Below, piece after piece: positions 17,161 through 26,517 of a DNA stretch of 64,000 bases; the stretch's first letter is position 1, and the number at the start of each line of letters is the position of its first letter. The stretch spans positions 620,001 through 684,000 of the forward strand of contig OZ243040.1 of assembly GCA_965211995.1 (NCBI GenBank), read 5' to 3'. The position numbers were made by a program, and so were the translations under genes. This stretch comes from CAYFZO01 sp965211995 (GTDB lineage: Bacteria; Pseudomonadota; Gammaproteobacteria; Poriferisulfidales; Oxydemutatoraceae). A model generated the notes under the pieces. That model was not told where the DNA came from, searched no databases, and saw only the letters and a list, made by a program, of their open reading frames with translations.

Positions 17161-18609
17161 CTAAGCTTCCGCCCGGTCAGGCCGGGCGGGGACGGCCTTA
17201 TCCGGATTCAAGATCCCGTGCGGGTCGAATGCCCGCATCACCGCGCGCGTGACGTCGAGTGTGTTGTGGGAAATTTCCCGTGCGACGTAGCCGCGTTTCA
17301 TCAGGCCGACGCCGTGTTCGCCGGACAAAGTGCCGCCGAGCGCAAGCACCGTGTCGAACACTTCCGACAGGCAGTGCTTGCAAGCCTCCCGCTGTGCCGC
17401 GTCGTCCGGCCGGTATAGGACGTTGACGTGCAGGTTGCCGTTGCCGGCGTGGCCGAAGCTTGCAATCGTCAGCCGCCGCCGCGCCGCGATCTCTTCGATC
17501 TTCCGGATGAAAACCGCGAGCCGGGATACCGGCACCACCACGTCTTCGTTGATCTTGCCCGCCGCGACGGTTCTGAGTGCCGGCGACAGCGCTTTGCGCG
17601 CCGCCCACAACTTGCCGGCTTCACGCTCGTCGGCGGCGGCGGCGAAAGCCAATAAGCCGTCGTTGCGCGCGGCCTGCGCGAGCGCCCGCGCGGTTTCGCC
17701 GAGCGCCGCGGCGGTGCCGTCGGCTTCGATGATCAGCAGCGCCCGCGTCGCCGGGTCGAGACCGACGTCGGCGTGTTCGCGCACCAGGCGCACGCTGACC
17801 GCGTCCATCAATTCCAGCGCGCACGGGATCGCCGGCTGCGTCATGATCGCGGCGGCGGCGGCGGCGGCGTCCTCGGTCGAGCGGTAGCAGGCGCGCATGG
17901 TCTTTTTGCACGGCGGCAGCGGCGTCAGTTTGAGCGTCGCCTCGGTGATCAAAGCCAGCGTTCCCTCGGAGCCGATCAGCAAGCGGGTCAAGTCGAGGCC
18001 GACGACGCCTTTGGTGGTCTGCACGCCGGTGACGACGGTGCGTGCGTCGCCGGTGACGGCTTTCAGCCCGAGGGTGTTTTCCCTGGCGGTGCCGTATTTG
18101 ACCGCCCTCGGCCCCGCCGCGTTGCACGCGAGGTTGCCGCCGAGCGTCGAGTAGTCGGCGCTGCCGGGGTCGGGCGGCCAGAACAAGCCGCAAGGCTTGC
18201 AGTGGTCCTGGATCATGCGGTTGGTCGCGCCGGGCTGAGCGCGCAATGTGCGGTTGGCGGGGTCGAGCGCGAGGATTCCGGTCATGCGCTCGAACGAGAT
18301 CACGACGCCGCCGCGCACCGGCACCGCGGCGCCGGTGGTGCCGGTGCCGCGCCCGCGGGCGGTGACGGGTACGCGCCGGTCGCGGCACACGCGCACCGTC
18401 GCGACGACTTGCTCGTGGTCGCGCGCGAACACCACCGCGTCGGGGGCCGTGTGCAGGCGGCTGTTGTCGTAGCCGTACGGCCAGCAGTCCGCGGGCTGCG
18501 TCAGGATTTCAGCGGCCGTGGATTTTCGCAGACGGCTGATGAAGCCCTCGTCGAGCACGCGGCAGTCCGGGATCAGCGCCGGCTTAGCCGCCGGTCGATC
18601 AGATCGCAC
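17161..18609 (-). CDS. FAD-linked 2-hydroxyacid dehydrogenase (GlcD/D-lactate dehydrogenase type)
   Basis: A 482-residue FAD-binding oxidoreductase with the PCMH FAD domain (ARGRGTGTTGAAVPV, PGSADYSTLGGNLACNAAG) and a C-terminal FAD-oxidase domain (FGHAGNGNLHVN, GGTLSGEHGVGLMKR). Such enzymes oxidise D-lactate, glycolate or similar acids and pass electrons to quinone or cytochrome. The substrate cannot be assigned; no GlcE or GlcF is nearby. The GTG start at 18609 overlaps the diaA end by 37 bp. A strong hairpin (17169-17189, 8-bp stem) lies in the last codons. Confidence 0.88.
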   Translation of the reverse strand: MRSDRPAAKPALIPDCRVLDEGFISRLRKSTAAEILTQPADCWPYGYDNSRLHTAPDAVVFARDHEQVVATVRVCRDRRVPVTARGRGTGTTGAAVPVRGGVVISFERMTGILALDPANRTLRAQPGATNRMIQDHCKPCGLFWPPDPGSADYSTLGGNLACNAAGPRAVKYGTARENTLGLKAVTGDARTVVTGVQTTKGVVGLDLTRLLIGSEGTLALITEATLKLTPLPPCKKTMRACYRSTEDAAAAAAAIMTQPAIPCALELMDAVSVRLVREHADVGLDPATRALLIIEADGTAAALGETARALAQAARNDGLLAFAAAADEREAGKLWAARKALSPALRTVAAGKINEDVVVPVSRLAVFIRKIEEIAARRRLTIASFGHAGNGNLHVNVLYRPDDAAQREACKHCLSEVFDTVLALGGTLSGEHGVGLMKRGYVAREISHNTLDVTRAVMRAFDPHGILNPDKAVPARPDRAEA

Positions 18610-19160
18610 AGGCAGTGCACCACCAGCAGGTGCACTTCCTGTATGCGCGCGGTCGAGTTCGCGGGCACCCGGATTTCGACGTCGTCCGCGGCCAGCAGCG
18701 CGGCCATGCCGCCGCCGTCTTTGCCGCTGAGTGCGACCACCCGCAGGGCCTGCGCGTGCGCCTGCGCGACCGCTGCGTTGACGTTGGCCGAGTTGCCGCT
18801 GGTGCTGATCGCGAGCAGCACGTCGCCGGCGCGGCCGAGCGCCTCGACCTGGCGCGCGAAGACGCGATCGTAATGACTGTCGTTGGCGATCGACGTCAGC
18901 GTCGAGGTGTCGGTGGTCAACGCAATCGCGGCGAGACCGCGCCGGTTTTGCTCAAAACGATTGATCATCTCCGACGAGAAATGCTGCGCGTCGGCGGCGG
19001 AACCGCCGTTGCCGCAGCTCAGCACCTTGCAGCCGGCGTTGATCTGCGCCGCGAGCAATTCGCCCGCGCGCACGATCGGCGGCCCGAGGCGGATGCTTGC
19101 GAGGCGCTTGGTTTCAATGCCGCTTGCAAACAGTTCGTGTACGCGGTTCAGCAGGTCCAT
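18573..19160 (-). CDS. diaA: DnaA initiator-associating protein DiaA/phosphoheptose isomerase-like SIS protein
   Basis: A 195-residue SIS-domain protein of the GmhA/DiaA group. Motifs CGNGGSAADAQHFSSE and ISTSGNSANVNAA are intact. The order rsmI, lpoA, yraN, diaA matches Escherichia coli, so DiaA (replication timing through DnaA) is more likely than GmhA (heptose synthesis), though sequence alone does not separate them. The ATG at 19160 gives the family start MDLLNRVHELF. Confidence 0.88.
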   Translation of the reverse strand: MDLLNRVHELFASGIETKRLASIRLGPPIVRAGELLAAQINAGCKVLSCGNGGSAADAQHFSSEMINRFEQNRRGLAAIALTTDTSTLTSIANDSHYDRVFARQVEALGRAGDVLLAISTSGNSANVNAAVAQAHAQALRVVALSGKDGGGMAALLAADDVEIRVPANSTARIQEVHLLVVHCLCDLIDRRLSRR

Positions 19161-19348
19161 GACGTTTTTCGGAAAATTAAGCGGCGGATTGTAGCATTGC
19201 GCCACACCGGGAATTCCTGTTGCGGCGGCGGGTCACGCAGCAAAATAAAATACGGGCACGGGCGCGTGGTGCGGCGGCGAATGTACGCCGGCGATAGTCT
19301 TTCCCGTGCGTGTCGCTCGCGGCGTGACGGCGGCAGCGGTCGGTCGTC

Positions 19349-19714
19349 CTACCATTCGGCTTCAAACGCATTCTTGATCCACGTCGGCGCGCTGGGCGCG
19401 GGGCCGTCGAAAGCGACGACGTCGAACCGCAGCGGGCCGTCGTGGCGGTGCGTTTGCAGAAACTCCTGCGCGGCGCGGATGATCTTCCCCTGCTTGACGG
19501 AATCAACGCTTTCGGCGGCGCAGCCGAAGAACTTGCCGCGCCGGTGGCGGACCTCGATGAAAACCAGCGCGTCGCCGTCGCGCATGACCAGGTCAATCTC
19601 ACCGCAGCGCGTGCGGTAGTTGGCGGCGACCACGTTCAGTTTGCGGCGTTCCAGAAAAGACCGCGCGCGTTTCTCGGCGGCGGCGCCCGCCGCGGGAGAG
19701 CGGCGGGCGTTCAC
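19349..19714 (-). CDS. yraN: YraN-family (UPF0102) putative endonuclease-like protein
   Basis: A 121-residue protein with the restriction-endonuclease-like core: CGEIDLVMRDGDALVFIEVRHRR, holding the D...ExR/K pattern, after LERRKLNVVAANYRTR. Its function is unproven in most bacteria. It starts at GTG 19712-19714, overlapping the lpoA stop (GTGA), so it is coupled to lpoA. The following 188 bp to diaA hold no gene. Confidence 0.9.
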   Translation of the reverse strand: MNARRSPAAGAAAEKRARSFLERRKLNVVAANYRTRCGEIDLVMRDGDALVFIEVRHRRGKFFGCAAESVDSVKQGKIIRAAQEFLQTHRHDGPLRFDVVAFDGPAPSAPTWIKNAFEAEW

Positions 19715-21549
19715 GGCGCGTCGAGCGGGATCGGGCGGCCCCGCGAGAACCGCGCCCACGGCAGTTTGCGGAACAGGCGCCGGTTTTCCCCGATGGATAT
19801 TTTCCCGGTCTGCCCGTTGAACGCGAAACGCGCGACTTCCATGTGCCTGAAACGCTTGACCAGGCGCCGGGCGTCGGCCCCGAGCGCGAACAGGCGCGCG
19901 TATTCGCCGGCCTTGGTATCGGTGAAATCCTCGCGCCGGATGATCGCGGGAATGTCGCAATAAATGAGCCCGTCGAGATCGCGCCCGCCTTTGAACACTC
20001 CCGGCTTGTAGATGTGCGAAGTCGCGTAGGTCGGCAATTTGTCCACGTAGTGAAACTTCATCTGCGGGAAGATCATGATCGCGCGGCGGTGGTCCGCGAA
20101 CAGCATCGAGGCGCTGACGTCGTCGCGGATGCGCGGCGTGAACCGCGGTTTTTCGCCGAGCGCGGCCGCGACGAGCCGGTGGCGTTCGCGGCTGCGGTCG
20201 AGTTGGAACAGGGACTCGATGACGGTCGCGTAGTCAACGAAACTTGGGTCGTAGCGGCTGAGCGCACGGATGTTGCCGCCGAGCGCGGTGTAATGGTCTT
20301 CAAACACGCGGTAGAGGCGTTCGCCCCAGGGGTCGTCGGGGGTCAGCACCGCAATGAATTCGTGACCGTCGGTCCAGATTTTCTGCGCGGCCTGCAGGGC
20401 TTCGTTCTCGGGCAGCAGGCCGAACTGGAAAAAGTTGGCGCGCGCGCGGGTGTTCACGGTCGCATAATTGAGGCTGATGGTCGGGACGCCGGGGTCGCCG
20501 CGCGCGACCAGCGCGTCCACCTCCGGTTTCAGCAGCGGGCCGATGACCAGGTCGACGTCTTCGTCCGCGACCGCTTTTGCATAAATGCTCTCGATGTCCG
20601 TCGACTGGTCGGTGTTGTGAATGACGACGGTGAATTCCGGCGTCGTCGCGGTCTCAGGCACGTCGAAAAAGCCGCCTTTGACCGCCTTGCCGGCTTTTGC
20701 ATAACTGCCCGTCAGCGGCAGCAGCAGCGAGATCTTTTGCGGGCGGTAGTCGAGGTAGTGCCAGCGCGCGTGCAGTTCTTCGACGATCGAATCCGGCAGC
20801 GGCCAGCGCCGGTTTCTTCTTTTCCACGCCGCGTATTTGCGTTCGAGTTTTTCGCGGTCCATTTCCAGCGGCGTCGCCAGCGCCGCGAGTTCGAGCCAGC
20901 GCCGCACGCCGCCGCCGGGCTTGCTTGCAAGCTCCCGGCTGACCTGCCACGGATCGAGATACAGCAACGCGCGCCACAGCGTGGCGACGTTTGCCGGGCG
21001 CCGCTCGCCGTCCAGCAGTTTGTGGAGTTCGAGGCGTAGTTTTATGCCGCGGACGAACTCGTCGCTCGACATCAGCGCGTCCGATGACAACTCGAACGCG
21101 GCTATTCTAGTTGGCCCGTCGCCTTGCCTGATCAGCGCCACCGGCAGCGCCGCGAGGATTCTTTCGGACTGGTCGGTTTGGCGGTAAAAACGGGCTTCCG
21201 CGACGCGCTTTCCGAGCAACGCCGCACCGTGGACGTCCGGCTCCGAGATCTGCAGCAGGTAGCGGTAGGCGTTGAGGGGGCGGTTCGCGTCGAGCAGAAT
21301 TTCCGCCGCCCGCACCTGCATGTTCTGGCGGTGGGGAGGCGGCAGCCGGGGGGCGAACTGCCACAGCCGGGCGGCGGCCGCGACCGGCTGGTCTGTGAGC
21401 GCCAGCGCGTCGGCTTGTGCGTACGCGCTTTCCATGCGCGTGCGTTGCAACAGGTCGAGCGAGTCGAGTATTTTGCCGCCGCAGCCGGCCGCGAGCAGCG
21501 GCAACAGCGCCGCCGCCGGGATATTTTTCAGCGTTACGGGCAAGCGCAT
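19711..21549 (-). CDS. lpoA: Penicillin-binding protein activator LpoA
   Basis: A 612-residue outer-membrane lipoprotein that reaches through the periplasm to activate PBP1a. The lipobox is LLAAGC with Cys23. An N-terminal helical TPR-like domain (to about residue 270) is followed by a periplasmic-binding-protein-like domain beginning ISLLLPLTGSYAKAGKAVKGGF. This family is essentially limited to gammaproteobacteria, making it the best taxonomic marker here. It lies divergent from rsmI, as in Escherichia coli. Confidence 0.93.
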   Translation of the reverse strand: MRLPVTLKNIPAAALLPLLAAGCGGKILDSLDLLQRTRMESAYAQADALALTDQPVAAAARLWQFAPRLPPPHRQNMQVRAAEILLDANRPLNAYRYLLQISEPDVHGAALLGKRVAEARFYRQTDQSERILAALPVALIRQGDGPTRIAAFELSSDALMSSDEFVRGIKLRLELHKLLDGERRPANVATLWRALLYLDPWQVSRELASKPGGGVRRWLELAALATPLEMDREKLERKYAAWKRRNRRWPLPDSIVEELHARWHYLDYRPQKISLLLPLTGSYAKAGKAVKGGFFDVPETATTPEFTVVIHNTDQSTDIESIYAKAVADEDVDLVIGPLLKPEVDALVARGDPGVPTISLNYATVNTRARANFFQFGLLPENEALQAAQKIWTDGHEFIAVLTPDDPWGERLYRVFEDHYTALGGNIRALSRYDPSFVDYATVIESLFQLDRSRERHRLVAAALGEKPRFTPRIRDDVSASMLFADHRRAIMIFPQMKFHYVDKLPTYATSHIYKPGVFKGGRDLDGLIYCDIPAIIRREDFTDTKAGEYARLFALGADARRLVKRFRHMEVARFAFNGQTGKISIGENRRLFRKLPWARFSRGRPIPLDAP

Positions 21550-21603
21550 GAGGATAAACGTATAAAATGCGGCGTACGGGACAACGGGTTTTGATTATAT
21601 CTC

Positions 21604-22473
21604 ATGGGTGCGGTTTTACAGGCGGCTTCGCCGGGTAAATTATTCGTCGTGGCGACGCCGATAGGCAACCTCGGCGACCTCAGTTTGCGCGCGGCCAAAA
21701 TATTGCGCGACGCCGATCTCGTGTTGTGCGAGGACACCCGCGTCAGCCGCAGATTGCTGGAGCGTCACGGTATCGGCGCGCGTCTTTCCAGTCTGCACGA
21801 GCACAACGAAGAACGGCGGGTCGCGCAGATTACGCGGCAACTGCGGGAAGGGCGCGTGATCGCGCTGGTCAGCGACGCCGGCACGCCGGCGGTCAGCGAT
21901 CCGGGCCGGCGCCTGGTCGCCGCCGCGCACGCGGCCGGGGTCGAGGTCGTTTCGGTGCCCGGCGCGAACGCCGCGGTCGCGGCGCTGGCCGGAGCCGGCA
22001 TGGACGCCGACCGCTTCCTGTTCGAGGGGTTTTTGCCGCCGCGCCGCGCCGCGCGCCGCGCACGCCTGGCGGCGTTGCAAGGCGAAGTCCGCACCGTGGT
22101 GTTTTACGAGGCGCCGCACCGCATCGCGGCGACGCTGGAGGATCTTGTGCTGGTTTTCGGCGCCGCGCGCGGCGCTTGTCTCGCCAAGGAGTTGACTAAA
22201 GTGCACGAGCGTTTCGTATGCGATTCTCTGGAACGGGTGCGGCGGTGGCTCGCGGGCGACGCGGGCCGGCGCAAGGGGGAGTTCGTTATCGTGGTCGCGG
22301 GGGCGGCGCGGGAACCGGAGGGCGGCGAGTTGAGGATCGCCCCGCTGAAACTGCTCGCGGCCCTGCTCGAGCATCTGCCGCCGCGCGCCGCGGCCGACGT
22401 CGTTGCGAAGCTCGGCGGCGGCAAACGCAACCGGCTTTATCGCGCGGCGGTGGAAGCGGCTTGCGGGCGTTGA
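21604..22473 (+). CDS. rsmI: 16S rRNA (cytidine1402-2'-O)-methyltransferase RsmI
   Basis: A 289-residue SAM-dependent tetrapyrrole-methylase-fold enzyme that 2'-O-methylates C1402 in the ribosomal P site. Motifs FVVATPIGNLGDLSLRA, CEDTRVSRRLL, ALVSDAGTPAVSDPG and FYEAPHRI are typical. It is divergent from lpoA; the 54-bp gap between them holds both start regions. Confidence 0.96.
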   Translation: MGAVLQAASPGKLFVVATPIGNLGDLSLRAAKILRDADLVLCEDTRVSRRLLERHGIGARLSSLHEHNEERRVAQITRQLREGRVIALVSDAGTPAVSDPGRRLVAAAHAAGVEVVSVPGANAAVAALAGAGMDADRFLFEGFLPPRRAARRARLAALQGEVRTVVFYEAPHRIAATLEDLVLVFGAARGACLAKELTKVHERFVCDSLERVRRWLAGDAGRRKGEFVIVVAGAAREPEGGELRIAPLKLLAALLEHLPPRAAADVVAKLGGGKRNRLYRAAVEAACGR

Positions 22474-22498
22474 ACTTCGGCCTGTGAGCGCGCCGCCG

Positions 22499-23044
22499 TC
22501 AGCGCCATTTAATCGAGCAGCCGATGCCGGGTTTTTGCCGCGCCGGTCCCGCGCCGGCAGCGATGCTTTTCATCGCCTCGAACAGCTCCCTGTTTGCGGC
22601 GGGTGAATCTTCCATGCCGCGGTCGTCGAGGCGGCCCCGGTATTGCAATTTCAAGCCCTTGTCGTAGCCGAAGAAGTCGGGCGTGCAAACGGCGCCGTAG
22701 GCTTGTGCGGTTGCCTGGGTTTCGTCCAGCAGATACGGGAAGGGATAGCCGAACTGCACGGCTGCTTTCTGCATGTTCTCAAACGAGTCTTCGGCATAGG
22801 CGGTCGGGTCGTTGGGCATGATCGCGACCGCGCCGACGCCATATTCGCGCAACTCGGCCACGTCGCGGATGATCCTGCGCCGCGTCGCTTTGACGTACGG
22901 GCAGTGATTGCAAATAAACATCACCAGCGTGCCTTTTGTGCCGCGGCAATCGGCGAGCGTGTACGTCTTGCCGTCGGTTGCGGGCAAATTGAAATCAGGC
23001 GCCGCTTGTCCGAGGTCCGCGCCGGGTGTCAGAGTTTCCGCCAT
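22499..23044 (-). CDS. AhpC/TSA-type thioredoxin-fold redoxin
   Basis: A 181-residue cytosolic thioredoxin-fold protein of the peroxiredoxin-like group. It has GQAAPDFNLPATDGKTYTLAD, then FICNHCPYVKA, which holds a CxxC-like pair (CNHC), and a later VCTPDFFGYD segment. It is probably a thiol peroxidase or disulfide reductase; the substrate is unknown. The ATG at 23044 is chosen because homology starts at MAETLTPG. It is convergent with rsmI (25 bp gap) and divergent from the next gene, with only about 40 bp between starts. Confidence 0.82.
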   Translation of the reverse strand: MAETLTPGADLGQAAPDFNLPATDGKTYTLADCRGTKGTLVMFICNHCPYVKATRRRIIRDVAELREYGVGAVAIMPNDPTAYAEDSFENMQKAAVQFGYPFPYLLDETQATAQAYGAVCTPDFFGYDKGLKLQYRGRLDDRGMEDSPAANRELFEAMKSIAAGAGPARQKPGIGCSIKWR

Positions 23045-23084
23045 TTTGTTATTATATTCCGGATCTGATCCTGTGGGTTTATTC

Positions 23085-25094
23085 GTGATAAATAATAAGT
23101 ATTTCGCGTTGCCGCCGGCCGGTTCCCGGTTGCTGGAAGTCAATCTGAATCTGCGCTTGGGTTTGGCGCTTTTGGCCGAGGAGATGGACGTTCCTTACGT
23201 ATATACGCCGATTGAAAGTAATGCGGGTATCTGCGCGAGCGCATATCCCACCGACGTCCTTAACCGTAAATGGGAGGAATATTTTCGCCTGCTGGCGAAA
23301 GAATTCCGCTTGGTTGACGAACTGAAAGGTGAAGTATTGATGCTTGACGAGGAATGCGGAATAGGAGACGTCATATTTCTAGTGCACCCCGTATATCGGG
23401 ATTCGTTACGCTTCGCCGATGCGATCGTGAACAGGATGAAAGCGTTTTACGGTAAGCGCCGGCATAAATTTTTGAAAAATCAAGGGGTGGTCGGTGAAGC
23501 GGCAATTCGCCGCTTCACCGAGAAAGCCCACCGGGCTTACGTCGAAACTTTCGCGCCGGAGACGCGCGCGCCTTTTGAGAACAATACGCTCAGAGCGGCG
23601 TTTTTGATCGAGAACGAAAAGTTCAGGATGCCTTTTATTTTAGACAAATTGACGCCGATGCTGGAGCTTGTCGCAGAGTGCGCGCGCCGCATTGGAAGTG
23701 ATTTGGAAGTTCAGTTGTTCGATTCGCTTGAGTTCGAAGAGGAGTTGCCGGATGACCTGCAGCGGCAAAAGGAGGAGCAACTGGCCGCCGTGTGTTCGCG
23801 GCCTTGCGTCAGCCGGCATCAAAGCCCCTTGTTTGAGGAGCTGATAAACGGATGCGTCTCGGCTGATCTGGTATTTTTGACGGAAACGCATTACACCCAG
23901 TGCATCTTCGGATCTTTTCTGATGTTACTTTCCAACCCGAAACAAGTTCGCCTCGAAACGGCCGGCGGGTTGAATCAACTTGCTTTGAACAATTGTTTTC
24001 TGCTGTGGGATCGTGAAACTTTGATTTGCGAGCACGAAAAATTAATTAATATGCTCGCGGCGGCAAGCGCCGGAACCCCGTTTAAGCGGAAGAGGCCGGC
24101 GTCTTTCCAACAACGCCTCAAACGGTTGCCGTTGATTTCAAGAAAGAGCAATTCAACAAGCAATTTCAACGTTGCTTCAGGCGTGGTTGACGGCATGGGG
24201 TCGTATTTTATGAAATCGTTCTTGCTTCAGGCGATAGCCGATCATTACAATCTAACGTACGTTCACGTTGCCCCGGCTCATTTTGATCACGCTGCCGGCA
24301 ATGACCCCGGGCGCAAAGAAAGTACGGAGGATTTTTTAATGTTAGGTCGCGGGTATCCCTCTTTTGAAGAAGTTTTCGGCGAGCGTTGCGTGCCTTTTCA
24401 TTATTTTCGTTTGTTGCCGCCGCTTGCGGCCCTCCGGGCTTTGAACCTGACGCCCGCCGGACTCGTCGCGTCCAAAACCGCGAGTTTTGAGCATTGGCCG
24501 GTGCCGAAAAAGGTTTTGCAACAAAAAATTCTGAGTGCCCGAACGGCGTTTCAAGCGAAGCACAGGCACTATAAAGATTGCTTTGATGAAAAGGTGCTGA
24601 ACCTGGCGGTGCATATCAGAAAGCGCGAAGCCTACGGCTTGCCGGAGATAGGTGGAAATCTGCGGTTGTTCAAGGGGGTAACTTTCTACGAGCAGGGTTT
24701 TTATTTTGATCTGGTCAATGCCGTGAGGGAATCGATGCACGAGTTGCAGGTGCCTTTTCAGTTGCATGTCTATTCCGATGATTCCCGGCAGACGATGCAG
24801 GCGCTGGGGCAAAAAGGCGTTCAATTGCATTTGGCGGAGGACGCGCAGGACCATAATTCGCATTGGATTGAAATGTCCCGCGCCGACGTGCTGTTTCTCT
24901 CGCCTAGTTCCATGGGTTATGCCGTTGCGTTATTGTCGCAGCCGGACCAGATAACGTTTATGACAAAAGGCGGGTACGAAGACGACGAATCCAATTGCTT
25001 GCTGTCCACTCGGGGCAAGGTCGAATTCGTGGATAGGATTGAAGAGTTGAGAGACGCTGAAACACTGAGGAGGATGCTCGGCTATGTTAATTGA
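23085..25094 (+). CDS. Two-domain fucosyltransferase-like (GT11/GT23-like) protein
   Basis: About 669 residues from GTG 23085 (GTG 23073 is an alternative; no good ribosome site is seen). The C-terminal half looks like a GT-B fucosyltransferase-type fold: LLQAIADHYNLTYVHVAP, then LNLAVHIRKREA (His510, like the HxRRxD-type motif), then RADVLFLSPSSMGY. The N-terminal half repeats the layout: LGLALLAEEMDVPYVYTP and SADLVFLTETHYTQ, but at the motif position it reads AAFLIENEK, so the catalytic residues are lost. I infer an internal domain duplication with one decayed copy. The gene is much more AT-rich than its neighbours. Substrate unknown; surface glycan decoration is likely. Confidence 0.65.
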   Translation: MINNKYFALPPAGSRLLEVNLNLRLGLALLAEEMDVPYVYTPIESNAGICASAYPTDVLNRKWEEYFRLLAKEFRLVDELKGEVLMLDEECGIGDVIFLVHPVYRDSLRFADAIVNRMKAFYGKRRHKFLKNQGVVGEAAIRRFTEKAHRAYVETFAPETRAPFENNTLRAAFLIENEKFRMPFILDKLTPMLELVAECARRIGSDLEVQLFDSLEFEEELPDDLQRQKEEQLAAVCSRPCVSRHQSPLFEELINGCVSADLVFLTETHYTQCIFGSFLMLLSNPKQVRLETAGGLNQLALNNCFLLWDRETLICEHEKLINMLAAASAGTPFKRKRPASFQQRLKRLPLISRKSNSTSNFNVASGVVDGMGSYFMKSFLLQAIADHYNLTYVHVAPAHFDHAAGNDPGRKESTEDFLMLGRGYPSFEEVFGERCVPFHYFRLLPPLAALRALNLTPAGLVASKTASFEHWPVPKKVLQQKILSARTAFQAKHRHYKDCFDEKVLNLAVHIRKREAYGLPEIGGNLRLFKGVTFYEQGFYFDLVNAVRESMHELQVPFQLHVYSDDSRQTMQALGQKGVQLHLAEDAQDHNSHWIEMSRADVLFLSPSSMGYAVALLSQPDQITFMTKGGYEDDESNCLLSTRGKVEFVDRIEELRDAETLRRMLGYVN

Positions 25095-25356
25095 GGCCCC
25101 GCCTGGAGCGGCTTCGGTGATGCGGTTTCGCGCCCGGTTGAGTGTGTGCGCGAACGTTCCGCGGCGTCCGCCGCACGCGCGCCGTTCTCCGGCGCCGGTG
25201 GTTGTTTCCGCCGACCCCGCATTTTCCGTGGGCGCCCGCACGGCAAGCAACAACTGCTTTGCTTGCAACGCACCGCGGGAATACGGGCATGTTTTCGCCG
25301 CACCGGCCCGCGCCGGGCGCACCGGCGTGAAAAATGCGGGTTAGGGCCGGGTCTCA
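25095..25356. other. Gap upstream of metK
   Basis: Returns to high GC. No gene or recognisable SAM/SAH riboswitch pattern is visible; a GC-rich imperfect hairpin near 25305-25325 is the only structure noted. A promoter for metK must lie here but no clear boxes are seen. Confidence 0.35.
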
Positions 25357-26517
25357 ATGAAAAGCGCTTTTGTATTTACTTCCGAATCGGTCTCGGAAGG
25401 GCATCCCGATAAGATTTGCGACCAGTTGTCCGATACCGTGCTGGACGCGGTTTTGACCGAGGACAAAAACGCGCGCGTCGCCTGCGAGGCGCTGATCAAA
25501 GACAACAGGGTCGTGCTGGCCGGCGAGATCACCGCGCACGCCAAAGCGGATTACGACGGCCTCGTCAGGGACACTTTGCGCAAGATCGGCTATGCCGACC
25601 CCGCGCTCGGCTGCTGCGCCGACACCTGCCGCGTCGAGAATCTGCTGGGCGGGCAATCGCCCGACATCGCGCAGGGGGTTGACCGCGATGAACGCGGCGA
25701 GCAGGGGGCCGGCGACCAGGGTTTGATGTTCGGTTACGCCACGGACGAAACCGACCGTTTGATGCCGGCGCCGATAGACTACGCGCATCGCCTGGTCAAA
25801 AGGCAGGCCGAGGTCAGGCGGAGCGGCGAGATTGCGTGGCTGCGGCCCGATGCAAAAAGCCAGGTGACTTTGCGCTATCACAACGGCCGCCCGGCGGTGA
25901 TGGATAAGGTCGTGCTTTCAACTCAGCATGACGAAGGGGTCGCACAAAAAGAGATCGAGGAAGCCGTCATCGAGACGATCATCAAGCCGGTGGTGCCGGC
26001 CGAATGGTTGACGCGCGCGACGGATTATCTGATCAATCCGACCGGGGCGTTCGTGACCGGCGGGCCGGCCGGCGACTGCGGTCTCACCGGGCGCAAAATC
26101 ATCGTGGACACTTACGGCGGGATGGCACGCCACGGCGGCGGCGCTTTTTCCGGCAAGGATCCGTCGAAGGTGGACCGTTCGGCGGCTTACGCGGCGCGCT
26201 ATATCGCGAAAAACGTCGTCGCGGCGGGCCTCGCTGTGAAATGCGAGGTGCAGTTGTCATACGCGATCGGGGTCGCGGAGCCGACCTCGATCTACGTCGA
26301 GACTTTCGGCACCGCCCGCGGCGGCGCGTCCGATGAGCGCCTCGAGGAATGTATCCGCCGGCATTTTGATCTGAAGCCGCGCGGCATTATCGAGATGCTC
26401 GATTTGCTGCGGCCGATTTATGCCGACACCGCCGCTTACGGACACTTCGGCCGCGACGGTTTTCCGTGGGAGCGGTGTGATAAAGTGAATATTTTGAAAG
26501 CGGAGTTTGCAACATGA
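25357..26517 (+). CDS. metK: S-adenosylmethionine synthetase
   Basis: A 386-residue enzyme making SAM from methionine and ATP. Signature sequences are TSESVSEGHPDKICDQ near the start, GAGDQGLMFGYA and GGGAFSGKDPSKVDRSAAY. Length is normal. It overlaps ahcY by 4 bp, forming a SAM synthesis and recycling pair. Confidence 0.98.
   Translation: MKSAFVFTSESVSEGHPDKICDQLSDTVLDAVLTEDKNARVACEALIKDNRVVLAGEITAHAKADYDGLVRDTLRKIGYADPALGCCADTCRVENLLGGQSPDIAQGVDRDERGEQGAGDQGLMFGYATDETDRLMPAPIDYAHRLVKRQAEVRRSGEIAWLRPDAKSQVTLRYHNGRPAVMDKVVLSTQHDEGVAQKEIEEAVIETIIKPVVPAEWLTRATDYLINPTGAFVTGGPAGDCGLTGRKIIVDTYGGMARHGGGAFSGKDPSKVDRSAAYAARYIAKNVVAAGLAVKCEVQLSYAIGVAEPTSIYVETFGTARGGASDERLEECIRRHFDLKPRGIIEMLDLLRPIYADTAAYGHFGRDGFPWERCDKVNILKAEFAT

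Noticed and set aside
17169..17189. Strong hairpin as a terminator between sspA and the FAD oxidase gene
   Set aside because: It lies inside the last codons of the oxidase gene and has no T-run, so it is only noted in that entry.
18573..19160. Assignment as GmhA (heptose isomerase)
   Set aside because: Gene order with yraN, lpoA and rsmI favours DiaA; no other heptose genes are near. Not fully excluded.
25095..25356. Possible SAM or SAH riboswitch upstream of metK-ahcY
   Set aside because: I could not match the conserved core of any SAM or SAH riboswitch class I know; a covariance-model scan would settle it.
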